Source of the DNA: Sphingobacteriales bacterium
Lineage (GTDB): Bacteria; Bacteroidota; Bacteroidia; Chitinophagales; Chitinophagaceae
Assembly (NCBI GenBank): GCA_003963365.1
Contig: RXJG01000003.1
Span: 144,152 to 208,151, forward strand
Direction: 5' to 3'
DNA length: 64,000 nucleotides
Shown: positions 46,577 through 55,931 of the stretch, in pieces
How the letters are laid out: each line of letters starts with the position of its first letter
Position numbering within the stretch: the first letter of the stretch is position 1
Position numbers and translations under genes: made by a program
Notes under the pieces: generated by a model
Database searches by the model: none
What the model was told of the DNA's origin: nothing
The model's input: only the letters and a program-made list of their open reading frames with translations

Positions 46577-46606
46577 TAAAAAAGCCCCCGCTTTTGCAAG
46601 GGCTAT
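46577..46606 (-). terminator. Terminator downstream of the second GH3 gene
   Basis: On the minus strand, AGCCCTTGCAAAAGCGGGGG forms an AGCCC/GGGCT stem followed by T6. Confidence 0.65.
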
Positions 46607-46624
46607 CATTTACTATTTATAAAA

Positions 46625-48946
46625 TTATTTTTTTAACTCGTTAATAGTTACCTGTGGTACCAGTACTTTGTTACACTTTTCTGTTACGATATCATTTCCT
46701 AAAACAAAACCAGCAGTTTGCCGTATGTCAGTTGAGGATGCTCCAACTTTAATAGTATAAGCCCCTGCATCTGCTAACCAGGAAGTGGTTTCTGTGTTAA
46801 AGGACGCAAGATCAGCAGGTGTTAATACAAATGTGATTGTTTCAGACTGACCCGGCTTTAATAAACTGGTTTTTGCAAAAGCTTTCAATTCTTCGGAAGG
46901 CTTATCCAATTTTCCGGCAGGAGCAGTGACATATAATTGCACCACTTCTTTACCAGCTACTTTACCTGTATTTGTAATTGTTATTTTAGCTGTAATTGAT
47001 TTATCAACAGTTTTTGAAACAAGACTGAGCCCACTGTATTTGAAAGTTGTGTATGAAAGTCCGTAACCAAATTCATATGCCGGTTTTACATTAAACGTAT
47101 TGTAATACCTATACCCAACATATATACCTTCTTCATAAGTAACTTCTCCGGGAATGGCTTTCATACCAAACATACCTGAAGTAGCTTTTTCAGGAAATTC
47201 TTTTCCCGGGAAATTTTTAGCAGACACTTCATCCTGATATTTAACCGGGAAGGTAGACGCTAATTTACCGGAAGGATTTACTTTACCACTTAATACATCC
47301 GCCACCGCATTACCTGCTTCCAAACCCGGCTGCCAGGATAATAAGATGGCATCTACTTTATCTCTCCAACTGGCTACTTCAATTACACCGCCGGCGTTAA
47401 TTATCACCACTACTTTTTTTCCTTTAGCATGAAAAGCATTACTAACAGCATCAATCAAACTCACTTCTTCTGCTTTAAGGTTAAAATCATTTTCTACTTT
47501 TCTGTCAGCGCCTTCGCCTGCGTTTCTTCCGATTGTGATCAATGCAACTGCATCATCATTTGCTATTTTAGAAATGTTAGCTTCATCAACTGTTAACTCT
47601 GGTGCAGGGGGAGTTGGGTTCATAAATTCCTGGAACATGTTTCCTTTTGGATGCTTTGCTTTATAATCGCCAAGATGTTTTTCGTAAGCGTTTTTTAAAT
47701 CCTCATCCACTTTATAGTTAGCATTTAGTAATCCCTGTAATAAGGAAATAGTGTATTCTTCATTTACATCACCACTACCTGTTCCTCCGGAAATAAAATC
47801 GTAAGAGGTATTGCCAAACACTGCAATTGATTGAGGAGCGAGGGGCAATGTACTGCTGTTATTCTTCAGCAATACCATTCCATCTGCTGCAGCTTTTCTT
47901 GCAATAACAGCATGAGCTTTCAAATCAGGTTTGTTACTGAAAGCATATTTCTTAATCGCCTGTGATCCTAAAACATAATCAACCAATCTTGCTGCATTTT
48001 CATCCAATACTTTAATATCTAATGAGCCATTATTGATAGCTTCAGTAATTGCTTTCTTTTGATTGGGAGTACCTGGCATCAGTAAGTCGTTACCGGCTTT
48101 CATTTGAGCCACAGCATCTTTACCACCAAACCAGTCTGTCATTACTATTCCTTTAAAACCCCATTCTTTTCTCAATACAGTGGTTAAGAGATCATGATTT
48201 TCTGAAGTATAGGTTCCATTCAATAAGTTATAAGAACTCATCACCGTCCATGGATTTGATTCTTTAACTGCGATCTGGAATCCTTTAAGATAAATTTCTC
48301 TTAATGCTCTTTCGCTAATAATGGCATTTACTGTGTTACGGTTTTTCTCCTGGTTATTGGCAGCAAAGTGTTTGATAGAAACACCCACACCATTTGACTG
48401 AATACCGTTAACCATAGCCGCCGCCATCTTTCCCGTTACTAATGGATCTTCTGAATAATATTCAAAGTTTCTTCCACCCAATGGATTACGGTGAATGTTC
48501 ATACCAGGGCCGAGTAATACATCTACTCCATATTCTTTTACTTCATTACCCATTGCTTTACCCACTTCTTCAACAAGTTTAGTATCCCATGATGAAGCCA
48601 GCAATGTTGCTACCGGCCATGCAGTAGCATAGTATGTATTGTTATCATCTTTACGCTTTGGTTCAATACGCAAACCGGCAGGACCATCTGCTACAACAGT
48701 ATTAGGCAATCCTAAACGCCCAATGGCGTAAGTAGTACCGGCAGCACCGGGAACTTTATCCATTGTTTGTCCAATAACAGGGCCAGTATTTTGAGATAAA
48801 CCTGGAATATTCATACCCATGCCCACTACCAAATTCACTTTTTCCTCAAGGGTCATTTTACTTACGAGCTCTTTTGCTTTGGAAGATTGTGCAACAATTA
48901 CTGATGCGGGTGCTGCGAAGAACAGCATGGAGAGAAACCATTTCAT
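46625..48946 (-). CDS. Glycoside hydrolase family 3, three-domain beta-glucosidase, secreted
   Basis: This 773-residue protein has a signal peptide (1-19, SVIVAQ). The GH3 N-terminal barrel runs to about residue 330 with nucleophile Asp271 in GIVMTDWFGG and KHFAANNQEKNRN. The C-terminal alpha/beta sandwich spans about 370-620 (LLKNNSSTLPLAP, GRNAGEGADR with the likely acid/base Glu). A C-terminal fibronectin type III-like domain follows (EFGYGLSYTTF onward). It hydrolyses terminal beta-glycosyl residues. It is only distantly related to the GH3 at 41310-43637, so the two are likely complementary. Confidence 0.94.
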   Translation of the reverse strand: MKWFLSMLFFAAPASVIVAQSSKAKELVSKMTLEEKVNLVVGMGMNIPGLSQNTGPVIGQTMDKVPGAAGTTYAIGRLGLPNTVVADGPAGLRIEPKRKDDNNTYYATAWPVATLLASSWDTKLVEEVGKAMGNEVKEYGVDVLLGPGMNIHRNPLGGRNFEYYSEDPLVTGKMAAAMVNGIQSNGVGVSIKHFAANNQEKNRNTVNAIISERALREIYLKGFQIAVKESNPWTVMSSYNLLNGTYTSENHDLLTTVLRKEWGFKGIVMTDWFGGKDAVAQMKAGNDLLMPGTPNQKKAITEAINNGSLDIKVLDENAARLVDYVLGSQAIKKYAFSNKPDLKAHAVIARKAAADGMVLLKNNSSTLPLAPQSIAVFGNTSYDFISGGTGSGDVNEEYTISLLQGLLNANYKVDEDLKNAYEKHLGDYKAKHPKGNMFQEFMNPTPPAPELTVDEANISKIANDDAVALITIGRNAGEGADRKVENDFNLKAEEVSLIDAVSNAFHAKGKKVVVIINAGGVIEVASWRDKVDAILLSWQPGLEAGNAVADVLSGKVNPSGKLASTFPVKYQDEVSAKNFPGKEFPEKATSGMFGMKAIPGEVTYEEGIYVGYRYYNTFNVKPAYEFGYGLSYTTFKYSGLSLVSKTVDKSITAKITITNTGKVAGKEVVQLYVTAPAGKLDKPSEELKAFAKTSLLKPGQSETITFVLTPADLASFNTETTSWLADAGAYTIKVGASSTDIRQTAGFVLGNDIVTEKCNKVLVPQVTINELKK

Positions 48947-49044
48947 GATGCAATCGAATTTTAGGTTATAAAGTTCTTTAAGAACATGCCTTACTCATTT
49001 GATAATTATCAAATAAACTATTGATTCTTGCTAATGATTGAGCA

Positions 49045-49614
49045 TTATTTGGCTGAGCGGATGCGGCTGAGTGTTTCCAATGTAACACCGAGAAATGAAG
49101 CAATGTAAGAAAGCGGCACCCGCTGTATAATTTGTGGCGAGGTTTGTAAAAGACGTTCATAGCGTTGCTGGGCAGTTTCAAACTGTATTGAATCCATTCT
49201 TATTTGTGAAAGAATAAGGGAGCCGGTTACCATTTTGCGTAATAATCTTTCTATTTCATGATATTCATCTGCCAACCGCATAAAATCATTATAATGGATA
49301 CCATATACTTCTGAAGGTTCTAATGTATGAATCCTTAAATGACTGGGAATCCGGTTAAAAAAACTGGTGATGGAAAGAAAAAACTGGTTGTCGAAGGCAA
49401 TCCACTCGGTAATTTCTTTTTCGTTTTTGTAATAGTAAATACGGGTCACTCCTTTTTGAACGAAATAAATATAATCTGATACCTCTTTTTCACGAAGCAG
49501 GTAATAATTTTTAGGAACAGACCAATGCTGCCACGCACTGAGGTAAACCTTCATTGTTTTCGGGGAGAGAAGCGATATACGGCTAATAGCTTTTTCTAAG
49601 TCTTCCACAAGCAA
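49045..49614 (-). CDS. Crp/Fnr family transcription regulator
   Basis: This 189-residue regulator has a cyclic-nucleotide-binding-fold sensor (about 25-125, YLLREKEVSDYIYFVQKG, IAFDNQFFLSITSFF) and a C-terminal winged helix (about 140-189, RVPLSYIASFLGVTLETLSRIRS). Cys clusters for an Fe-S centre are absent. It lies 98 bp upstream of the second GH3 gene in the same direction. It is a candidate regulator of the glycoside cluster, though this family often controls stress responses in Bacteroidota. Confidence 0.87.
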   Translation of the reverse strand: MLVEDLEKAISRISLLSPKTMKVYLSAWQHWSVPKNYYLLREKEVSDYIYFVQKGVTRIYYYKNEKEITEWIAFDNQFFLSITSFFNRIPSHLRIHTLEPSEVYGIHYNDFMRLADEYHEIERLLRKMVTGSLILSQIRMDSIQFETAQQRYERLLQTSPQIIQRVPLSYIASFLGVTLETLSRIRSAK

Positions 49615-49670
49615 TTTTTAAGAATAGAAATTTAAAGAAAATCTTTCGTTTTATCAGTATGAAAGCAACG

Positions 49671-49725
49671 AGGCACAAAGCAATTTAAATATATATTGTC
49701 TTTGTGCCTTAGTGCCTGTGTGCCT
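49671..49725. repeat. Palindrome and tandem TTNGTGCC units
   Basis: AGGCACAAAG (49671-49680) and CTTTGTGCCT (49700-49709) form a 10-bp inverted repeat. It is followed by 8-mers TTAGTGCC and TGTGTGCC. It resembles the CACAAAG repeats at 761-808 and 3190-3262 and lies just 3' of the barrel gene. Confidence 0.5.
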
Positions 49726-49728
49726 TTC

Positions 49729-52374
49729 TTATTGCTGCATTCCTTCCGTAGCGCCTGACATTCCTCCTGCGTTATTATTTTTCCGTTTGAATAATGATAT
49801 ATCCATTTTACCAAAGCGATAAGCAAAGTTCAAACGAATCATCTGCGGATCACGAAGACGACTGTAAGTCTGAACAAAATAATCGCTGTAAGAATACTGC
49901 ACACTCTTTCTTGTTTTGAAGATGTCGCTAAAGCTTAAAGTAACAGAAGCCGCATCATTCTTCAGGAATGATTTTTTGAAAGCAATATCCACTCCGTAAA
50001 TAGGTTTGATATAACCTTGTGCTGCACTTTGCGACATACTCATTGGAGGGCCACCCATACCACCGCTGTTATCATTTACCGGTAAATTGGTTTTTGACTG
50101 GTAAGTAGCAGATAGCTGCATACTGAATTTAGCCGGTAATTTGAAATTACTGTTGAACTTACCAAACCAACTCCACATGCCATCATTAGCCGTGTTCTTT
50201 AAATTAGTTGCGTTAATCTTTGAGTTATATAGATTGAGGTTAGTACTGATATCCCACCATTTAGTTAAATAATTTACAGAAGTAACTTCTGCACCATAAG
50301 CCTGGCTGGAGTTAGCATTTACAAAAGTGTTGATGAGTACATCGGCACCGGTTACTGGGTTTGTTCCTTTATCCTGGTAACGGGTGATAAGATCCGTTGT
50401 TCTTTTGTAATAAACTGAACTAAGTAATGTGTTATTCTTTTTAAATGTTTTAGCATAAGAAAACTCAAACGACTGGGTGAATTCAGGCTTCAGGCCTGGA
50501 TTACCTTTTGTGATATTTAACGCATCTGTATAATCAACAAAAGGAATTAACTGGAAGAAGTTAGGCCGGTTGATCCTTCTTGTTACACTGAATTGCAGTT
50601 CCTGTTTATTTTTCAGCTTTTGACTTAAGAATAAAGATGGAAATAAACTCACCGGGTATTTATTATTAAATTTACTGTTATTGGTAAGTAATGTTCCATT
50701 ATATTCTGAACTTTCTGCTCTTACACCAATCTTGTAACCAAAATCTTTTTTACTGCCACTTAATGAAACATAAGCCGCATACACGTTATCAGTGTTTTTA
50801 TAATTGCTGGTAGCAGATGGAATCAATTCAAACTGGTTACTGGAAGGGTTAAAAATATAGTTATCATTAATATTACTTGTTTTGCGTAACTGCATTCTTA
50901 ATCCTGTTTCCAGTTTTATATTCTTAAATGGTTTTACATAATCTGTTTGAGCAGTAAGAAACTGGTTAGCACCACTGCTGATCAAATGCTGCTGATAATC
51001 TCCTGACTTAGTTCCGTTTTGTGCTGTATAGTAGTTGGTGATATAAGTATTATCACCACCGTTTTTACCGGAGAAAAAGTTCATATCCGCTGTTAATTCT
51101 TCGCCTTGTTTGGGGAATAAATGTTTCATTCCTAATTGCAGACCATGAGCGTTAAATTCTCTTTTGCCACTTGAAAAACGTTCACTGTAGCTGCTTGTTT
51201 TGCCGTTATTCAACAAACTATCGGTAAGTGTTGAGATTGTTTCATTAGGTTTGAATTCACCATGCACTTTAATTCCGGCGATGGAGAAAGTTGTTCTGTT
51301 AGTGGCAAAATAATCCAATCCTATTCTGCCAAACATAAATCCACCGGAAGTTTTGTTATTGTTGTTTTGAGAAACGGTTGTTTGCGGATTATCAAACAAA
51401 TTCAAGCGGTCTGTTGTACCGGTTACTCTTGATTTGTTTTGATTGATCATTGCACTGGCAGAAAAATTGATCTTACCCTGGCGAACATTAAAATCACCAC
51501 CACCATTCATTGCACCACGTTTATCAATACCAGCACGGAGATTACCATTATAACCAGCTTTACGGTTTTTCTTTAAAATGATATTCAATATCCCGGCATT
51601 ACCACCCGAAGCATCATATTTGGCAGAAGGATTGGTAATTACTTCTACACTTTCAATAGCATCAGCAGGAATTTGATCTAATGATAAAGTAGTGGGTCTT
51701 CCTTCAATATAAATTTGAGGAGAAGCATTTCTCAACTTCACATTTCCATCAATATCTACCTGTACAGATGGAACGTTACGCATCACATCTACCGCTGTAC
51801 CACCGGCACTCACAATATTCTTATCTACATTAAAAACTTTTTTATCAATATCCATCCTCATCAATGGTTTTGATGAAACCACTGTAACAGCAGATAACTC
51901 TTTTGCATCGGTAACAAGTTTGATATTGCCCAGGTCTTTATCAAAAGCATTCAGCATATTACTGAACGCTGCCATCGCCTGTGCCGGATCATTACCCGAT
52001 GGCTTGGGGCCACTTGCATCCATCTTCATTTGAAAAGATACTGTTTGTTCTATTGCTTTAAAACCAGTTGCACTGATCTTTAATTTCAGCTGACCCATAA
52101 TAGGTAACTCTGAAAAACTAAATTCACCATTGGCTTTAGTTACGATTCCTTTCAGTAATACTTCCTTTCTTTTTTTAGTTGCTGTATCATATTTACTCTG
52201 CAACAACATAACTGAAGCAGCATTAATAGCAGCTCCGCTGGTATCAGTAATTTTTCCATATACATGGCCCATATTGGAAACCTGTCCACCCTGCTTTCCG
52301 GCAGCCCCGGGAAATTGTGCAGACAAACTGAGAACAGCGGTAAAAAAAGCGATGGTCAATAATATCTTTTTCAT
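49729..52374 (-). CDS. Outer-membrane beta-barrel protein (CarboxypepD_reg + TonB plug type)
   Basis: This protein of 881 residues has its start chosen at 52374 (MKKILLTIAFFTAVLSLSAQ); longer starts run into the promoter. After the signal peptide come a CarboxypepD_reg-like domain (VYGKITDTSGAAINAASVML), a plug domain (VDKNIVSAGGTAVDVMRNVPSVQVD, IYIEGRPTTL) and an OMP_beta-brl_3 barrel ending FAYRFGKMD. It is probably a ligand-gated outer-membrane transporter. No SusD partner is present. A LytTR-type operator lies at 52435-52464 with TAGTTTTG at 52405-52398. Confidence 0.9.
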   Translation of the reverse strand: MKKILLTIAFFTAVLSLSAQFPGAAGKQGGQVSNMGHVYGKITDTSGAAINAASVMLLQSKYDTATKKRKEVLLKGIVTKANGEFSFSELPIMGQLKLKISATGFKAIEQTVSFQMKMDASGPKPSGNDPAQAMAAFSNMLNAFDKDLGNIKLVTDAKELSAVTVVSSKPLMRMDIDKKVFNVDKNIVSAGGTAVDVMRNVPSVQVDIDGNVKLRNASPQIYIEGRPTTLSLDQIPADAIESVEVITNPSAKYDASGGNAGILNIILKKNRKAGYNGNLRAGIDKRGAMNGGGDFNVRQGKINFSASAMINQNKSRVTGTTDRLNLFDNPQTTVSQNNNNKTSGGFMFGRIGLDYFATNRTTFSIAGIKVHGEFKPNETISTLTDSLLNNGKTSSYSERFSSGKREFNAHGLQLGMKHLFPKQGEELTADMNFFSGKNGGDNTYITNYYTAQNGTKSGDYQQHLISSGANQFLTAQTDYVKPFKNIKLETGLRMQLRKTSNINDNYIFNPSSNQFELIPSATSNYKNTDNVYAAYVSLSGSKKDFGYKIGVRAESSEYNGTLLTNNSKFNNKYPVSLFPSLFLSQKLKNKQELQFSVTRRINRPNFFQLIPFVDYTDALNITKGNPGLKPEFTQSFEFSYAKTFKKNNTLLSSVYYKRTTDLITRYQDKGTNPVTGADVLINTFVNANSSQAYGAEVTSVNYLTKWWDISTNLNLYNSKINATNLKNTANDGMWSWFGKFNSNFKLPAKFSMQLSATYQSKTNLPVNDNSGGMGGPPMSMSQSAAQGYIKPIYGVDIAFKKSFLKNDAASVTLSFSDIFKTRKSVQYSYSDYFVQTYSRLRDPQMIRLNFAYRFGKMDISLFKRKNNNAGGMSGATEGMQQ

Positions 52375-52397
52375 AAACGTCATTTTTAAATGCAGCA

Positions 52398-52464
52398 CAA
52401 AACTATATCAGCACAAAGCCTCTTTATTGGCAAATGAGACAATTACCCCAAATGTTGCGACGAA
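52398..52464 (-). promoter_or_regulatory. LytTR-type operator and promoter of the outer-membrane barrel gene
   Basis: The minus-strand half-sites TTCGTCGCA (52464-52456) and ATTGTCTCA (52443-52435) have a 12-bp spacer. The perfect -7 element TAGTTTTG begins 29 bp further downstream, at 52405. Confidence 0.65.
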
Positions 52465-52489
52465 TATTTTTCCGCTTTATAAGTGGCAA

Positions 52490-52518
52490 AAAAAAGGGTG
52501 CCAATGGCACCCTTTATA
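52490..52518 (-). terminator. Terminator of the LolA-like gene
   Basis: The stem AAAGGGTGCC (52493-52502)/GGCACCCTTT (52506-52515) is followed by a T run on the minus strand. It insulates the barrel promoter 30 bp away. Confidence 0.8.
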
Positions 52519-52537
52519 TAAAACTTACAAGTGTAAA

Positions 52538-53233
52538 TTATTTTGGCATCTCAAAAGTTTTTGGATCAATGTCCTTATTCACTTCCAGTTTACTTGTTTT
52601 CTGCGTCATTTGAAACATTCCCATATTAATGTCTTTGGTATAAGGAAGCACCACACCTAAATCTGTTTTCTTAAAGTCTGAAAATGTAGTGGTGATATCA
52701 ATTTGCTGACCCATCATTTCACCCTTGGCAATTACTTTTACCAGGTTGAATGATTTGGTATCAATAAAGTAAAACACTTCTACGCCGCCGCTTATTTTAA
52801 TCTTATAACTTCCTTCTTCTGTTCCCTGCAATTCGGCTTTTAATCCTTTTGCAGCATAATCGGTAAGACCTCCTTCAAAATAAATAACAGATTTACTATT
52901 CTGGTATGCTTCATCGGGCATAGCCTGTGCATTAGCTCCACCCGCCATTGGATTGATCATCCAGCCGCCCTTGTCCGTTAAACAGCTGATAATTTTTGAA
53001 CCATTGAATTCCGTTTCAGTTTTATATCCCTGCCCTATTACCAATATTTCTTTTACGGTAGTGGAGTTACCCATAATTTCAGTGGTGCTTTCCTGCGAAA
53101 CAGATTTTAATTGTGCAATCTTGTCTTTACCGCCAATAGCATCAATATGTTTACCAATGATTTCATCAACGGTTTGTGCACTAACAGCAACTGTAAAAAG
53201 AACAGCTGCTAAAAAAGATGTCAGAAATTTCAT
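52538..53233 (-). CDS. Secreted LolA/outer-membrane-lipoprotein-sorting-like protein
   Basis: This 231-residue protein has a signal peptide (1-19, AVSAQ) and a single half-barrel fold suggested by alternating strands (VYYFIDTKSFNLVKVIAKG-like and TTTFSDFKKTDLGVVLPYT). It resembles LolA/LppX-type proteins of Bacteroidota, with the N-terminal helix DEIIGKHIDAIGGKDKIAQLKS typical of that group. No lipobox Cys is present, so it is periplasmic. It has its own LytTR-type operator at 53307-53336 and lies beside the barrel gene controlled the same way. Confidence 0.7.
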   Translation of the reverse strand: MKFLTSFLAAVLFTVAVSAQTVDEIIGKHIDAIGGKDKIAQLKSVSQESTTEIMGNSTTVKEILVIGQGYKTETEFNGSKIISCLTDKGGWMINPMAGGANAQAMPDEAYQNSKSVIYFEGGLTDYAAKGLKAELQGTEEGSYKIKISGGVEVFYFIDTKSFNLVKVIAKGEMMGQQIDITTTFSDFKKTDLGVVLPYTKDINMGMFQMTQKTSKLEVNKDIDPKTFEMPK

Positions 53234-53270
53234 TTTGTATGCATTAGAGTGATTAAAAAATAATGAGGCT

Positions 53271-53336
53271 CAAAATTAGGTGAATGAACTGAACTATTAT
53301 GATTCCGTAGACCAAAGCAGGAATAATTGCGACCAA
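53271..53336 (-). promoter_or_regulatory. LytTR-type operator and promoter of the LolA-like gene
   Basis: The minus-strand half-sites TTGGTCGCA (53336-53328) and TTGGTCTAC (53315-53307) have a 12-bp spacer. After a further 28 bp comes a perfect TAATTTTG -7 element (53278-53271), about 38 bp before the start codon. Confidence 0.7.
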
Positions 53337-53349
53337 ATTGCCCAAATAA

Positions 53350-53380
53350 AAAAGCCGGTATTGGTTAAATACCGGCTCAC
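53350..53380 (-). terminator. Terminator of the YceI gene
   Basis: AGCCGGTAT (53353-53361) pairs with ATACCGGCT (53369-53377) and a T6 run follows on the minus strand. Confidence 0.8.
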
Positions 53381-53397
53381 ATTAACACTTATATAGA

Positions 53398-54039
53398 CTA
53401 ACCTTTTTTCAATTCAACATTTACAGTAATTTCAACTTCTTTACTTACTACTAATCCGCCAGCTTCAGTTGCTTTATCCCATTTTAAATTATAATCAAAA
53501 CGATTGATAGTAGTTTTTGCTTTAAAACCAACTCTTTCGCCACCCATCGCAGTAACAGTACCACCATAAGTAACATCAAAAACCACCGGTTTGGTTACAT
53601 CACGAATGGTTAAGTTACCTGCCAGTTTATATTTATTACCGCCTTGTGGTGTAAAGGAAGTGCTTTCAAATTTCATAGAAGGGTATTTCTCAGCATTAAA
53701 GAAATCATCTGATTTTAAATGCTTGTCACGGTAATCATTATCTGTATTGATAGAGTTTACATCAACTGTGAAAGAAATTTTAGCATCAGAAAAATCATTT
53801 TTGGTATTTTCCATGCTGCCATCAAATAGTTTAAAAGTTCCTTCCACTTCTGATACTACCAGGTGGGTAATAGTGAATTTCACATTAGAGTGAGCTTTGT
53901 CAAGCGACCATTTACCGGCTGGTAATTTAGCCACGGCCTTAGTTGTTTCATTATTAGCAACTGTACGTGTTTTGAAGGCGGAAGCCAGTATAAACAAAAC
54001 ACCTGCGGCGAGGATTGAATAAATAATGTTCTTTTTCAT
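53398..54039 (-). CDS. YceI family periplasmic protein
   Basis: This 213-residue protein starts at MKKNIIYSILAAGVLF (54039). An upstream in-frame start at 54153 would add 38 residues that break the signal peptide. The YceI lipocalin-like beta-barrel covers residues 40-213 (WSLDKAHSNVKFTITHLVVSEVEGTF and DNDYRDKHLKSDDFFNAEKYP). Family members bind polyprenoid or other lipophilic molecules. It follows the LytTR regulator gene by about 130 bp. No 9-12-9 operator was recognisable upstream of it. Confidence 0.9.
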   Translation of the reverse strand: MKKNIIYSILAAGVLFILASAFKTRTVANNETTKAVAKLPAGKWSLDKAHSNVKFTITHLVVSEVEGTFKLFDGSMENTKNDFSDAKISFTVDVNSINTDNDYRDKHLKSDDFFNAEKYPSMKFESTSFTPQGGNKYKLAGNLTIRDVTKPVVFDVTYGGTVTAMGGERVGFKAKTTINRFDYNLKWDKATEAGGLVVSKEVEITVNVELKKG

Positions 54040-54165
54040 ACTCTTGTTTGGTTTTAGAAAATAAAATTCTTGTTGTTTTAGTTTTGTTGATTTGATTTTT
54101 GTCAAATAGTCCACAAAAATAGTGAAGAAATGCGATAAACAATGTTGTACCATTGAAATCTTTTG

Positions 54166-54879
54166 TTAAATTCCGCTTTTCCCGGTTATAATAGACATGG
54201 CATCCCGGTAGTTGTCGCTTATGGGTAGTTCCATGTCTCCTATAAATACGGAACTTTTTCTAACAGCATTGATGTGGCTGATGGATACTATATATGATTT
54301 ATGAATTCGAAGAAACTTTGCTGGTGGAAGTTGTTCCTCCAGTGATTTCATACTAATACGGGTAATGATGGGTTTGTTGGAATTGGCAAGATGGATCTTT
54401 ACATAATCTTTCAATCCTTCAATAAAAGTTATATCACTGAAATTTACTTTCACCAGGCTGTACTCTACATTCACAAAAAAATAATCAGGCGGAGTTTCTG
54501 TTCCGGATGCCGGTTTATTCTTCAGCAGGAAAAGATCGTTGGCTTTGTTGCAGGCTTTTACAAAACGCTCCAGCGAAACTGGCTTCACTAAATAATCCAC
54601 CACATCCAGGTTAAATCCCTCTAATGCAAATTTTTCATACGCTGTAATCAAAATAATCATCGGCTTCACACTTAAGCTCTGGATGAATTGTAAACCCGTT
54701 AAGCCCGGCATTTGAATATCCAAAAAAATAAGATCAACAGATTGCTGCTGCAATAATTTCATTGCTTCCATTGCATTACTGCATTTGGCAACCAGCTGCA
54801 AATAAGGAACCTTGCTGATATTATCTTCCAGCAGTTCCAGTGCCAGTGGCTCATCATCAACAGCAATACATTTCAGCAT
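54166..54879 (-). CDS. LytTR-family response regulator
   Basis: This 237-residue protein has a receiver domain with phospho-Asp54 in LIFLDIQMPGLTG (1-120) and a LytTR DNA-binding domain at about 130-232 (FIEGLKDYVKIHL, RIHKSYIVSISHINAV). It shares one base with the LytS-type kinase stop, so the pair is co-translated. Three 9-12-9 sites in the neighbourhood (52435, 53307 and 55968) carry the half-site TTSGTCGCA, marking it as the probable controller of the barrel and LolA-like genes and of itself. Confidence 0.93.
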   Translation of the reverse strand: MLKCIAVDDEPLALELLEDNISKVPYLQLVAKCSNAMEAMKLLQQQSVDLIFLDIQMPGLTGLQFIQSLSVKPMIILITAYEKFALEGFNLDVVDYLVKPVSLERFVKACNKANDLFLLKNKPASGTETPPDYFFVNVEYSLVKVNFSDITFIEGLKDYVKIHLANSNKPIITRISMKSLEEQLPPAKFLRIHKSYIVSISHINAVRKSSVFIGDMELPISDNYRDAMSIITGKSGI

Positions 54880-55916
54880 TAATGCAAATTTAAATTCAAT
54901 GAAACAGTAAACCAGTTATCTTTTTCTGTTATCTGTAATTTTTGTTTATCCCCATACAGCAGGTTCAGTCTCCTTCTTACATTGTTCAAACCAATGCCGG
55001 ATGTTTTATCTTTTATTTCAATAGAAGCAGGATTATACTTGTTCTTAACTACAAATATTAAAACTCCTTTTTCCGCTTTAAGATCAATTTCTATGTGGGC
55101 ATCCTCAATCATACCCGTTCCATGTTTAAAAGCGTTTTCTACAAACGGGATTAATAGCATGGGCTCTATTTCATAATTGCCGTCATTGGTTTGCATGTTC
55201 ACCGCTATCGTCACATTTTTACCAAAGCGTAATTGCTGCAGATCAATATAACTCTGCAAATATTCTATTTCCTTTTCCAACTGCACTTTATCTTCATCTG
55301 TTTCATACAGCATATAACGCATGAGAGAGGAAAACTTCAACAACGAAGGTTCCAGCAAATCAGATTTTTTTCTTGCCAATGCCACCATATTATTCAGCAC
55401 ATTGAACATAAAATGGGGGCTGGCCTGTGAACGAAGTAAAGACAATTCCGTTTTTAAATTTTCATTTTCCTTTTCTCTTGCTACCCTGTCAGCACGGGTT
55501 CTGTCTTTTATCATGCGATAAGCGGTGCTTCCGGCAAGAAAAAACAGGAAGAAAAAAAAGTTGAATAAAAAATGTCCCCGGATATTAAACCGGGGTTGTG
55601 CTAAAACTGAAAAGAAAATAAAACCTGTCACCAATAAGACGGCTGCAAAACAAACAACCACAATTACACTGTATTGGTTATATTTTCGTTTATAAATAAA
55701 AGCAGGTATCAGGAAGAGTGCATTAAAATAAAAGAAGCTAACGTATATAGCATCATTAACTAAATACCCGATAATACCTCCAATATCTTCTTTTTGCTTA
55801 TGTGAATTATCACCATAATTAGGCCGGAGAATAAATGGCAAAGAAAACAACAGTGTCCATGCAGCAATGTGCAGCACTACTGTTACCCACTTTTTATTAT
55901 ACCATTTTAAACTCAT
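54879..55916 (-). CDS. LytS/YehU-type sensor histidine kinase
   Basis: This 345-residue membrane kinase has four hydrophobic spans (about 10-30, 52-75, 83-105 and 115-133), a short coiled coil (about 138-160), the His_kinase motif SQASPHFMFNVLNNM with phospho-His168, and a HATPase domain (LIPFVENAFKHG, GIGLNNVRRRLNLLYG). It has no extracytoplasmic sensor domain, so it likely senses within the membrane. It is co-transcribed with the LytTR regulator, and an operator at 55968-55997 suggests autoregulation. Confidence 0.93.
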   Translation of the reverse strand: MSLKWYNKKWVTVVLHIAAWTLLFSLPFILRPNYGDNSHKQKEDIGGIIGYLVNDAIYVSFFYFNALFLIPAFIYKRKYNQYSVIVVVCFAAVLLVTGFIFFSVLAQPRFNIRGHFLFNFFFFLFFLAGSTAYRMIKDRTRADRVAREKENENLKTELSLLRSQASPHFMFNVLNNMVALARKKSDLLEPSLLKFSSLMRYMLYETDEDKVQLEKEIEYLQSYIDLQQLRFGKNVTIAVNMQTNDGNYEIEPMLLIPFVENAFKHGTGMIEDAHIEIDLKAEKGVLIFVVKNKYNPASIEIKDKTSGIGLNNVRRRLNLLYGDKQKLQITEKDNWFTVSLNLNLH

Positions 55917-55931
55917 GGCGGCAAGTTAGCA

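Noticed and set aside
54040..54165. A LytTR-type site upstream of the YceI gene
   Set aside because: I looked for 9-12-9 repeats with the TTSGTCGCA half-site. Only weak partial matches appear, so control of YceI by this regulator is not claimed.
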